A DNA stretch of 64,000 nt, from NCBI GenBank assembly GCA_050299835.1, contig JBNKWP010000016.1, positions 11,184 through 75,183 of the forward strand, in the 5' to 3' direction. A program made the translations under genes and the position numbers. Shown piece after piece: positions 53,476-61,824 of this stretch. The notes under the pieces were generated by a model. The model made no database searches. It had not been told where the DNA came from and saw nothing but the letters and a program-made list of their open reading frames with translations. The first letter of the stretch is position 1. Each line of letters begins with the position of its first letter. The DNA comes from JAJDOD01 sp050299835. GTDB lineage: Bacteria; Pseudomonadota; Alphaproteobacteria; Rhodobacterales; Rhodobacteraceae.

Positions 53476-54144
53476 CTACGGGCACACCGTCGGTAGATAC
53501 GGATTGCGTGCTAAGTCGAGCTTCTGGAACCGCATTCGCTTTTTTGACCAGTTGTAGACTTCGGGACTACTGTTCGGTGCTACTAGGATTGCGTGATAGT
53601 CTAGGATAACTGTGCCCGTTGGACCGGTCCTACTGCTTACGACTTGCGGAAGGCGCATGTCCCAAATGGAATTAAGTTCGAAGGCATAACCGCTGGGCGT
53701 TGGCGCAAGGATACAAAACGTGCCACTTTCGCTTGGCGCTCCAAGATGAATGTACATCGCAATTGCCGACCCCCAAGACCAGCATGCAAGAAGGGCAAGC
53801 GCGGGAAGGCCAATTGTCGCGATGCCAGGCCCAATAACTTTGGACAACATCAGCAAATAGGCCGCAAACCCTGCTACGAAGTATATGAGGATTGCCGCTT
53901 CAGCCGCTGTTCCGACAGACCACAACGCAAGTGCTACGACTGACCCGAACACAAGGACAACGATTGCCAAAGCGATTAGTATCTTGGATGGCCAGCGACG
54001 CGCAGCTAGCGCATCGCGGAAAACAGCTACGGCCAACAGTCCAAATATGCAGATGGCAACACAGTAGATAGCCCAATCCTGAGGCGGTAAGGAAAACCAA
54101 CTGCTGATCCAGAAGACAAGCACAAGAAACGGAATTGCCTTCAC
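53476..54144 (-). CDS. Membrane protein of unknown function, atypical composition
   Basis: The 222-residue product has about five transmembrane helices in its first 130 residues, then a soluble C-terminal part with short conserved-looking stretches (FCILAPTPSGYAFELNS, TGTVILDYHAILVAPN). Codon use is more AT-rich than the neighbours. The gene lies alone between rpmE and the 3-hydroxybutyrate dehydrogenase gene. Transfer from elsewhere is possible. I do not recognise the family. Confidence 0.7.
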   Translation of the reverse strand: MKAIPFLVLVFWISSWFSLPPQDWAIYCVAICIFGLLAVAVFRDALAARRWPSKILIALAIVVLVFGSVVALALWSVGTAAEAAILIYFVAGFAAYLLMLSKVIGPGIATIGLPALALLACWSWGSAIAMYIHLGAPSESGTFCILAPTPSGYAFELNSIWDMRLPQVVSSRTGPTGTVILDYHAILVAPNSSPEVYNWSKKRMRFQKLDLARNPYLPTVCP

Positions 54145-54355
54145 TTGTCTTCGCGCTCCTACTTAATTCCGCTTCCGAACGGACGATAGCATAATTGCTA
54201 CCTTAATCTGAGAGATCGCCCAAGGCCGGCTTCTTCCCGCAAACCCGCCACGCGATTCTTCAAGCGCTGACGCCAGTCCCCCCTTTCCTCCCCGCCCTAC
54301 CGCGCTATTGTGCAGGTGCAGAAACCTGGCCGCTCATCGAAGGAGGCACACGCCC

Positions 54356-55129
54356 ATGTCGCTTAAGGGAAAAACCGCAATCATCACCGGGTCGAACTCT
54401 GGCATCGGGCTGGGCGTAGCGCGGGAACTGGCGAAGGCCGGGGCGGATGTGGTGCTGAACTCCTTTACTGACCGGGACGAGGATCATGCGCTGGCCGAGG
54501 AGATCGCAAGCGCGACGGGCGTGACGGCGCGGTACATCAAGGCCGATATGTCGAAGGGCGAGGAGTGCCGGGCGCTGATCGAGACGGCAGGGGCCTGCGA
54601 TATCCTGGTGAACAATGCGGGCATTCAGCATGTCTCGCCCATAGCTGAGTTCCCGGTCGAAAAATGGGACGCGATCATCGCGATCAACATGAACTCGGCG
54701 TTTCACACCACCGCCGCTGCGCTTCCGGTCATGCGCAAGGCGGGCTGGGGGCGAGTCATCAATATCGCCTCCGCCCACGGTCTGACCGCATCGCCCTACA
54801 AGTCGGCCTATGTGGCCGCGAAGCACGGCGTGGTCGGGATGACCAAGGTTGTCGCGCTGGAAACCGCGGAAGAGCCGATCACTGCAAACGCGATCTGCCC
54901 CGGCTACGTCCTGACCCCGCTGGTCGAAGCGCAGATCCCTGACACGATGAAGGAATACGGCATGGATCGGGAAACGGTGATCCGCGAGGTTATGCTGGCG
55001 CGGCAACCGTCGAAGGAATTCGCCACGGTGGAGCAGTTGGGCGGCACCTGCGTGTTCCTCTGCTCCGACGCGGCGGCGCAGATTACCGGCACCACGATCA
55101 GCGTGGATGGCGGCTGGACGGCGCTGTAG
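54356..55129 (+). CDS. bdhA: 3-Hydroxybutyrate dehydrogenase
   Basis: The 257-residue SDR enzyme oxidises (R)-3-hydroxybutyrate from polyhydroxybutyrate breakdown to acetoacetate. Its TGSNSGIGLG loop, NNAGIQHVSPI, the catalytic Ser and YVAAK (ASAHGLTASPYKSAYVAAKHG region), and the CPGYVLTPLVE segment match the PHB-degradation branch. AGGAGG lies nine bases before ATG 54356. A patatin gene follows after seven bases. Confidence 0.9.
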   Translation: MSLKGKTAIITGSNSGIGLGVARELAKAGADVVLNSFTDRDEDHALAEEIASATGVTARYIKADMSKGEECRALIETAGACDILVNNAGIQHVSPIAEFPVEKWDAIIAINMNSAFHTTAAALPVMRKAGWGRVINIASAHGLTASPYKSAYVAAKHGVVGMTKVVALETAEEPITANAICPGYVLTPLVEAQIPDTMKEYGMDRETVIREVMLARQPSKEFATVEQLGGTCVFLCSDAAAQITGTTISVDGGWTAL

Positions 55130-55136
55130 GCCGTAC

Positions 55137-56159
55137 ATGTCCAAACCGGTCCGCATCAATCTCGCCCTTCAGGGCGGCGGTGCTCATGGTGCCTTCACCT
55201 GGGGTGTGGTGGACCGGTTGCTGGAAGAGAGCTCGATCGAAATCGCAGGGATATCCGGGACCAGCGCGGGTGCCCTGAATGGCGCGGCCCTGAAGGCAGG
55301 GCTGGTACAAAACGGGCGCGAAGGGGCGCAGGAAAACCTGCGCTGGCTCTGGGCGCAGGTCGCGGGCATTGGCGACATGCGCATGGCAAGCTGGATGGCT
55401 GCGCTCTCCCCCGCGCCGGGACTGATAAGCCAGGCCATCGAGTATTCGCTTCTCTACAGTTTTGCCGATGCCTGGTCACGGATGGTGAGCCCCTATTCCT
55501 ATGGCCCCTTCTACCAGAACCCGCTGAAGCGCATCGCCGACGAATTCCACTATGATGACGTCTGCGCCGAGGAGGGGCCCGCGTTCTTCGTGTCTGCCAC
55601 CAATGTGCGCACGGGCAAGATCAGGGTTTTTTCACGGGATGAAATCAACACGGACGCCATCCTTGCCTCCGCCTGCCTGCCGACGGTTTTCCAGGCGGTG
55701 CAGATCGACGGGGAGGATTACTGGGACGGCGGTTATACGGGCAATCCGGCGCTGTTCCCCCTGTTCGAGCCCAGCTTGCCAAGCGACATCGTGATCGTGA
55801 ACATAAACCCGCTGGAGCGGGCCGACGCGCCACGAGATGCGCGGGAAATCCTCAACCGTATCAACGAGATCAGTTTCAATTCATCGCTGCTGCGAGAGTT
55901 GCGTGCGATCCATTTCGTCCAGCGATTGATTGGTGAAGATCGGATACCGGAAGGGACGATGAAGAAACTGCGCATTCACATGGTGTCGGACGATGACCTG
56001 ATGACCCAACTGGGAGTGGCGTCAAAACTGGTGCCCACGATGGCGACGATTTCGGCGCTGTTCGAGGCGGGACAGGCGGCGGCGGAGCGGTTCCTGGAAT
56101 TGCATGGGGAGGCGCTGGGAAAACGGTCCAGTGTCGATTTGCCGGAAATGTACGGGTGA
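55137..56159 (+). CDS. Patatin-like phospholipase
   Basis: The 340-residue protein has the oxyanion-hole glycine motif (LQGGGAHGAF), the nucleophile Ser in GISGTSAGA and the catalytic Asp in DGGYTGNPA, the Ser-Asp dyad of patatins. It acts on phospholipids or other acyl esters. The gene follows bdhA closely, so co-expression is likely; patatins are sometimes linked to intracellular polyester turnover, which would fit bdhA. It ends one base before the convergent DUF502 gene. Confidence 0.88.
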   Translation: MSKPVRINLALQGGGAHGAFTWGVVDRLLEESSIEIAGISGTSAGALNGAALKAGLVQNGREGAQENLRWLWAQVAGIGDMRMASWMAALSPAPGLISQAIEYSLLYSFADAWSRMVSPYSYGPFYQNPLKRIADEFHYDDVCAEEGPAFFVSATNVRTGKIRVFSRDEINTDAILASACLPTVFQAVQIDGEDYWDGGYTGNPALFPLFEPSLPSDIVIVNINPLERADAPRDAREILNRINEISFNSSLLRELRAIHFVQRLIGEDRIPEGTMKKLRIHMVSDDDLMTQLGVASKLVPTMATISALFEAGQAAAERFLELHGEALGKRSSVDLPEMYG

Positions 56160-56160
56160 C

Positions 56161-56883
56161 TCAGGTACCGACGCGACCCGGATTGCGGACTTCACCGATG
56201 GGCGTCGGTGCACTGCTTTCGATCTGGCTTTGCGGATAGACAAGGCCCGCCGAGATGACGAGCTTCGCAGCGTCCTCCACGCTCATGTCGAGTTCGATGA
56301 CCGAAGATTTTGGCAGGAACAGCAGGAAGCCCGAGGTCGGGTTCGGCGTGGTCGGCAGGAAGACGGCAGTCTTGGCTTCATCCACCGGCACGCGACGGTC
56401 AATCTCTCCCTTGGCGGAAGTCGAAATGAAGGCGATGGCCCAGATGCCCTTGCGCGGATATTCGACGAGGCAGGCCTTGTCGAAGGAGGTGTCGGACTGG
56501 GCAAAGACGGTCTCGGCGATCTGTTTCAGGCCTTTATAGACCGAACGGACGACCGGCAGACCCTCGACCAGACCTTCGGCCCACATGATCAGCGATTTGC
56601 CGATGATGCCCTTGGCCATCCAGCCAATGAGAATGGTGAAGATCAGAAAGACAAGAACACCGATACCCCGAATGCTCAGGCCCACATACTGGTCGGGGCG
56701 GAGCCAGATCGGCACGAAGGGCAGGACCCAGCTATCGACCCAGCCCGCAACGGTCCAGATCAGCCAAAGGGTCAGGCCGATAGGGGCGATGACGACGAGA
56801 CCGGTCAAAAATGACCCGCGCAACCACGCGAACACGCTGCGTTTTCGGCGACCTTCGCTATCGTCGAGCTGAACTTTCGACAT
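56161..56883 (-). CDS. DUF502 family membrane protein
   Basis: The 240-residue protein has two strong transmembrane segments (residues ~25-50 and ~68-90) separated by a charged loop, then a soluble domain. Landmarks are GLVVIAPIGLTLWLIW, LVEGLPVVRSVYKGLKQIAETVF and the FLPTTPNPTSGFLLF segment. The family is widespread in bacteria and plant chloroplasts (LCV-like) but lacks a proven biochemical role. Confidence 0.9.
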   Translation of the reverse strand: MSKVQLDDSEGRRKRSVFAWLRGSFLTGLVVIAPIGLTLWLIWTVAGWVDSWVLPFVPIWLRPDQYVGLSIRGIGVLVFLIFTILIGWMAKGIIGKSLIMWAEGLVEGLPVVRSVYKGLKQIAETVFAQSDTSFDKACLVEYPRKGIWAIAFISTSAKGEIDRRVPVDEAKTAVFLPTTPNPTSGFLLFLPKSSVIELDMSVEDAAKLVISAGLVYPQSQIESSAPTPIGEVRNPGRVGT

Positions 56884-56962
56884 CTCAATTCCGAGTTTCG
56901 GTTTCCGTAGATCTAAGCCTTCTCACGGTCGTGAACAACGGTTAGTCGCGAATTCTTGCGAA

Positions 56963-57883
56963 CTAGGACTGTTTCGCGATTTCCGTGGCGATTTTCGAGG
57001 CAAGGCGCGCGTTGTTCAGAACGAGTGCGATATTGGCCGTCAGCGAGGCTCCTTGCGTCAGTTCAAAGATGCGCTGGAGGACAAAAGGCGTGACGCCTCC
57101 GTGGCTAACGCCCTTGGCCTCCGCGTCGGCCAGGGCCTGCTCGATGATCGGGTTGATGGTCCGGGGCGGGATTTCGTCATCCTCGGGTATCGGGTTGGCA
57201 ACGATGCAGCCGGTGGTCAAACCCAGCATGCGTTGGGCCTCCCAGGCGCGCGCGATCACCATTGGATCTTCGGCGGTCATCGGCGAAGTCTGGCCGGAGG
57301 CGCGGGACCAGAAGGCCGGGAAACCGGACTGGCCATAGGTGATGACCGGGACGCCGAGGGTTTCCAGCACTTCGAGTGTCTTGGGAATATCAAGGATGGC
57401 CTTCGCGCCGGCGCAGACGACGGCAACGGGCGTCTTGGAAAATTCGTGAAGGTCGGCAGAAATATCAAAGCTGTTCTCCGCCCCGCGATGGACGCCGCCG
57501 ATGCCTCCCGTCGCGAAGACCTCGATGCCTGCCAGATGTGCAGCAATCATCGTGGCGGCGACGGTGGTGGAGCCGGTGCCGCCTGCGGCGATACATTGCG
57601 CAAGATTGGCGCGGGTGAGTTTCATCACATCACCGGGTCGAGCCGTGGCAAGCCGGTCGAGGTCGTCGGAGGAAAGGCCGATCTTCAGGCGTCCATGGAG
57701 GACCGCGATGGTGGCCGGGGTCGCGTTCTCCTCGCGCACCGTGTCTTCGACCGCGCGGGCGGTCTCCACATTCTGGGGGTGCGGCATCCCATGGGTGATG
57801 ATCGTGGATTCGAGTGCGACGACGGGGGCACCTTGGGCCAGCGCCTCGGCGACTTCCGGTTGAAAATCCATCGGCAGGGTCAT
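56963..57883 (-). CDS. psuG: Pseudouridine-5'-phosphate glycosidase
   Basis: PsuG reversibly splits pseudouridine 5'-phosphate into uracil and ribose 5-phosphate. The 306-residue protein has ALESTIITHGMPHPQN, GGTGSTTVAATMIAAHLAGI, ATGGIGGVHRGAE and TYGQSGFPAFW. It overlaps the kinase gene by four bases (ATGA), forming the usual kinase-glycosidase pair for pseudouridine catabolism. It is the last gene of a three-gene operon. Confidence 0.94.
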   Translation of the reverse strand: MTLPMDFQPEVAEALAQGAPVVALESTIITHGMPHPQNVETARAVEDTVREENATPATIAVLHGRLKIGLSSDDLDRLATARPGDVMKLTRANLAQCIAAGGTGSTTVAATMIAAHLAGIEVFATGGIGGVHRGAENSFDISADLHEFSKTPVAVVCAGAKAILDIPKTLEVLETLGVPVITYGQSGFPAFWSRASGQTSPMTAEDPMVIARAWEAQRMLGLTTGCIVANPIPEDDEIPPRTINPIIEQALADAEAKGVSHGGVTPFVLQRIFELTQGASLTANIALVLNNARLASKIATEIAKQS

Positions 57884-58767
57884 GAGGGTACGTCTCCGGA
57901 GACATAGGCCGCGGCGGCGGCGAGCGCGGTTTCGAGTGCGGCTTGCGGGGCGTCGCCTCGGGCTTCTGCCGCGATATGAGCGGCCATGAAAGTGTCACCT
58001 GCGCCGGTGACGCGGGTGACCAGAACCTGGGGCGGCTGGGCGGTCAGGATGCCATCGGGGCTTGCATGGGCTGCGGGTCGCCCGCCATCGGTGACAAGGA
58101 CCTGCGCTGCGCCCCTGCCGAGCAGAGTTCCCGCGGCCTGTGTCGCTTCGTCGAACTGGCGATGACAGAGCAGACCGGCTTCTTCGAGGTTCACATAGAG
58201 CGTGGCATTTTTCATCGCGAGCATCGGCAGGAGGCGTTCGGCCTTGCCCGGGGAGGCGGGTGCGATGCGGAGATCCGCCGCCCTGAAGAGCGGGCTGCGG
58301 GTGATCTCGGTGAGGAGTTTCTCGGTCAGGTTGCCGTCAAGCGCGATCTGGCCCGGATACGGTGCCTCGGCGCTGCCGAGGCGGCCATCGGCAAGCGGTG
58401 TGAGAACCTTGTCGCCGGAAGCCTCCAGCGAATGGGCGTCGGCGATTGCGGCGATCAGGCCGTTGGCCCCTTCCACGGCCATGTATTGGTCGGTCGGCAG
58501 GTCGTCGGACCGATAAACGTGGTCCGTGACGAGGCCCATATCCCGTGCAGCGGCGATCAGTTCCTCGCCCGAAGGGTCGCGACCGATGCTGGTGAGCAGG
58601 ATCGGGGTCATGTCGAAGCGGCGGAGCGTCATGGCGATATTCATCGCGACGCCACCGGGCAGACGGGTGATCCGGCCCGGCACGTCTGAGCCGACGCGCA
58701 TCACCGCGCCGGAGCGGCCGATCACGTCCCAGAGGACGGAGCCGATGCAAAGGATCTCGCGGGTCAA
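57880..58767 (-). CDS. psuK: PfkB family carbohydrate kinase, probable pseudouridine kinase
   Basis: The 295-residue ribokinase-like protein starts at TTG 58767, overlapping the upstream stop by four bases (TTGA). It has the GGVAMNIAMTLRRF substrate motif and the GAGDTFMAAH ATP motif. Because psuG follows directly, the substrate is almost certainly pseudouridine. A long open frame extends upstream only by reading through the ThDP gene and is not used. Confidence 0.87.
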   Translation of the reverse strand: MTREILCIGSVLWDVIGRSGAVMRVGSDVPGRITRLPGGVAMNIAMTLRRFDMTPILLTSIGRDPSGEELIAAARDMGLVTDHVYRSDDLPTDQYMAVEGANGLIAAIADAHSLEASGDKVLTPLADGRLGSAEAPYPGQIALDGNLTEKLLTEITRSPLFRAADLRIAPASPGKAERLLPMLAMKNATLYVNLEEAGLLCHRQFDEATQAAGTLLGRGAAQVLVTDGGRPAAHASPDGILTAQPPQVLVTRVTGAGDTFMAAHIAAEARGDAPQAALETALAAAAAYVSGDVPS

Positions 58768-60305
58768 ATCACGGCCTCGATCAGGAAGGGGCCATTCGTG
58801 GCTGCGGCCTGTTCCAGGGCAGCCGCAAGGTCCTGTTCGGTTTCGGCGCGCGTGGCGGGGACGCCGTGGCCCTGTGCCAGCGCGGGCCAGTCGAGACTTG
58901 GATCTTCGATGTCGAACATGGCGCGGGCGTTGCGGCCCGGCGGCGGCGATCCCTGGGCTTCCAGTTCGCGGTGCAGGATCTGGTAGCCGCGATTGGAGAT
59001 GATGAGATAGGTGATGTTCAGACGCTCCCGCGCGGCGGTCCAGAGGGTCTGGATCTGATACATGGCCGAGCCGTCGCCGGAGACGGCGAAAACCGGGCGG
59101 TCGGGGCAGGCCACGGCGCACCCTAGGGCGGAGGGCAGGCACTGGCCGATGGAGCCGCCGGTATTGTTGGTGCGGTCATGGCGCGCGGCGCGGTCGACGA
59201 AAGGCCAGAGGTCGAAGCCTGCGGTGACGGCTTCGTTCACCATGATCGCGCCCTCGGGTGTGGCGCGGGCCAGAGCGCGACCGATGCCTGCGGCGGTGAG
59301 GGGGCCGGGTTCGAGGTCGGGGAGGTCGAGGGCAATGCGCGGGATGTCTTCGCTGCCATCGACGCCGAGCGCCTTGGCCAGGGCTTCCAGTGTGCCGGGT
59401 ATGTTCCAATCCGGGAGACACAGCTTGTCGATGCTGCAGCCGGGCGGTTCGGGCGTGGAGGGCTTTCCGGGATAGGCGAAGAAGTTGACGGGCGGGGCTT
59501 CGCCCATGCAGACGATGCGTTTGAAGTCTTTCAGGAACTCGGCGTTCAGATCCGCGACGTAGAGCATCTGGTCGAACCTGACCGCGCCTTCGCCCTTTTC
59601 GATCCGGGGGGCGAAGAAAGGGGCGATCAGGCGGGCACCGCTGCGGGTGGCGATGCGGGCTGCCAGCTCGGCGAGGGGGCCGTAGAGCGCCGGACCGCCG
59701 ACGAGGAGGGCCGTATCGGGGGCCTTCAGCGCCTCGGCGGCGGCCGCGATGCGGGCGGCTTCGGGCATGTGTTTGGCGGGCGGTGGGGCCGCCGTGACCG
59801 GAGGCGTTTCGGTCTCGCTCCAGGCGCTGTCGGTGGGCAGGATGAGGGTTGCGATCTGGCCATCGCGGGCGCGGCGGATGGCTTCTGCCCCGAGAGGTGC
59901 GACCTGATCGGCTTCTTCGGCGCGCACGGTCCAGTGGGAGACGGAGCCGGCGACACCGGCGAGGTCGGATTGCAGCGGCGCGTCGTGTTCGAGGTGGTAG
60001 CTCGCGTGATCACCGACCACATTGACCATGCCGGAGTAGCCCTTGCGGGCATTGTGCATATTGGCCCAGCCATTGGCGAATCCGGGGCCGAGATGGAGGA
60101 GCGTTCCGGCGACATTGCCGCTCATTCGGGCAAATCCATCGGCGGCGCCGGTCACGCCGCCTTCGAACAGGCAGAGGATGCAGCGCATGTCGGGATGGGT
60201 GTCCAGTGCGGCGACGAAGTGCATCTCGGACGTGCCGGGATTGGCGAAACAGACATTGACGCCCGAAGCGAGCATCGTCTCAACCAGTGTTTCTGCACCG
60301 TTCAT
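58764..60305 (-). CDS. ThDP-dependent enzyme, acetolactate-synthase large-subunit-like
   Basis: The 513-residue protein has the PYR domain with the catalytic Glu (CLFEGGVTGAADGFARM), the central domain and the PP domain with the ThDP motif GDGSAMYQIQT...IISN. It is shorter than true IlvB (~570). The motif around NTGGSIGQCLPSALGCAVA resembles the benzoylformate/acetolactate group but does not fix the reaction. It is the first gene of an operon with psuK and psuG, which is unusual. Confidence 0.83.
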   Translation of the reverse strand: MNGAETLVETMLASGVNVCFANPGTSEMHFVAALDTHPDMRCILCLFEGGVTGAADGFARMSGNVAGTLLHLGPGFANGWANMHNARKGYSGMVNVVGDHASYHLEHDAPLQSDLAGVAGSVSHWTVRAEEADQVAPLGAEAIRRARDGQIATLILPTDSAWSETETPPVTAAPPPAKHMPEAARIAAAAEALKAPDTALLVGGPALYGPLAELAARIATRSGARLIAPFFAPRIEKGEGAVRFDQMLYVADLNAEFLKDFKRIVCMGEAPPVNFFAYPGKPSTPEPPGCSIDKLCLPDWNIPGTLEALAKALGVDGSEDIPRIALDLPDLEPGPLTAAGIGRALARATPEGAIMVNEAVTAGFDLWPFVDRAARHDRTNNTGGSIGQCLPSALGCAVACPDRPVFAVSGDGSAMYQIQTLWTAARERLNITYLIISNRGYQILHRELEAQGSPPPGRNARAMFDIEDPSLDWPALAQGHGVPATRAETEQDLAAALEQAAATNGPFLIEAVI

Positions 60306-60425
60306 GTTCTGCCCCCGTTTCAGCGCCTTTCAGTGGTGGCAGAGAAGAACAGCCGGGTCCATGTCGAAAATCGGGTTTGGCGCGCGTCCTTGTGTCAGGC
60401 AAAGTGGTCCAGCGGAGGGCAGGAT

Positions 60426-61091
60426 ATGGCATTCACGAAAGAGACGTTCAGGTTCCTGAAGGATCTGGAGGGCAATAACAGCAAGGACTGGTTCGAGGCG
60501 AACCGGGCGCGGTACGATGACCATCTGAAGGCCCCGGCGCTGGACATGATCGCGGCCCTGGCAGACCGGATGGCGGCGCTCGACCCGGCCCTGAAGGCGG
60601 TGCCGAAGCTGAACGGGTCGCTGAGGCGGATCAACCGGGATGTGCGGTTCTCGAAGGACAAGTCGCCCTATAGCGCTCGGCTCCACATGATCTTCTATGC
60701 CGGCGACAAGGCAATCGGCGGGCCGGGGATGCATGTGGTTCTGACACCGACCGGCGTGGGTTATGGCGGCGGGCATTTCGGGATCGAACCGGGGCGGCTG
60801 GCGGAGTTGCGCGCGCGGATCGCTGGGCCGGACGGCGCGGGGCTGATCGACGCGCTGGAGCAGGCCGGGACGGCAGGATGCACGATGGGCGAGCCGGATC
60901 TGGTGCGTGTGCCGAAAGGGTTCGAGGCCGAGGGCCGACGGGCCGAGTTGTTACGGTACAAGTCGTTTGTGGCGCGGACTTATGGCAACGAGGCGAAGCC
61001 GTCGGTGCTGATCGGTTCGGGGGCGGACGATTGGGTTATGGAGGTGACGAAAGCCATTGTGCCACTGCTTCGGTGGTTGTCGGTGAAGTGA
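60426..61091 (+). CDS. DUF2461 family protein
   Basis: The 221-residue protein has the typical opening FLKDLEGNNSKDWFEANR, RRINRDVRFSKDKSPY and LLRYKSFVA. The DUF2461 family is widespread without known function. It is divergent from the ThDP gene with 120 bases between them, and followed by a dispersed repeat and the convergent MocA-like gene. Confidence 0.9.
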   Translation: MAFTKETFRFLKDLEGNNSKDWFEANRARYDDHLKAPALDMIAALADRMAALDPALKAVPKLNGSLRRINRDVRFSKDKSPYSARLHMIFYAGDKAIGGPGMHVVLTPTGVGYGGGHFGIEPGRLAELRARIAGPDGAGLIDALEQAGTAGCTMGEPDLVRVPKGFEAEGRRAELLRYKSFVARTYGNEAKPSVLIGSGADDWVMEVTKAIVPLLRWLSVK

Positions 61092-61133
61092 GTTGGGGCG
61101 AGGTATTGCGCCGCGCGTTCCGCGCGTCGCGGT

Positions 61134-61188
61134 GGGCGAGGGGCGCTGCCCCTCGCGCTCCCCGGGATATTTCCGGGCCGATAATGAA
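61134..61188 (+). repeat. Dispersed GC-rich intergenic repeat, copy B
   Basis: The sequence GGGCGAGGGGCGCTGCCCCT, CGCGCTCCCC, GGGATATTTCCGGGCCGAT aligns with 41857-41924. It falls between two converging genes and abuts the stop of the MocA-like gene. The element type is common in relatives. Confidence 0.6.
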
Positions 61189-61191
61189 CGA

Positions 61192-61824
61192 TCAGGTCCT
61201 GTTGCCAGTCTCGTTGCGCCAGGTGGACCAGTCCTCCGGCGTGTCGAGGTCGCGAATTGCCCGATCTCCGGCAAGCGGTACTTCAAGAAGGTTGACCTTG
61301 TCCAGAATTGAAGCCGCTCCCTTGTCGCCACCGAGGTTTTCAAATTCCGTTAGTGAAAAATCTGGAAAGATGACCGGATGTCCAGGTCGACCATCCTTCG
61401 TCACTGCGCGTACGAACGGGCCGCCTTGTGACTGAAACGCGTGACCCAGCGCAATCAGATCGACTGTTTCAATACCCGGCATATCAGGCAGCAGAACCAG
61501 CATTCCGAAATACTCGTTGTCACAACCTGCCGGATAAGCAGCTTTGATGGCATCTCGGGCGGGTCTTGCTCCTGCGCGGAGCGTCGCGGACATGCCGTCG
61601 GACGCGTCCGGGACTTCAACGATCTCGACGGGTAGATTGCGGAGCGCTTTCCGGCGGGCGCGGTTCCCGGGCCGGAGGCCGACGATCACCGGACCGAGCT
61701 TCGCAGCAAGCGCCGTCTCGGCGACGCGGCGGAGAACGGGCTGGCCCATGACGGGCTCCAGAAGCTTGTCGCGGCCGCGCATCCGGCTCGATGCGCCAGC
61801 CGCGGGGATGAAGGTGACGATCAC
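61192..61824 (-). CDS. MocA/MobA-like molybdenum cofactor nucleotidyltransferase
   Basis: The 210-residue protein has the nucleotidyltransferase opening IPAAGASSRMRGRDKLLEPV, the metal-binding LPDMPG motif and GHPVIFP. These are characteristic of MocA (molybdopterin cytidylyltransferase). It starts at GTG 61824, overlapping the livM stop by four bases, so it is co-translated with a branched-chain amino-acid transporter gene. Whether it serves CO-dehydrogenase-type enzymes or another sugar-nucleotide reaction cannot be decided here. Confidence 0.8.
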   Translation of the reverse strand: MIVTFIPAAGASSRMRGRDKLLEPVMGQPVLRRVAETALAAKLGPVIVGLRPGNRARRKALRNLPVEIVEVPDASDGMSATLRAGARPARDAIKAAYPAGCDNEYFGMLVLLPDMPGIETVDLIALGHAFQSQGGPFVRAVTKDGRPGHPVIFPDFSLTEFENLGGDKGAASILDKVNLLEVPLAGDRAIRDLDTPEDWSTWRNETGNRT

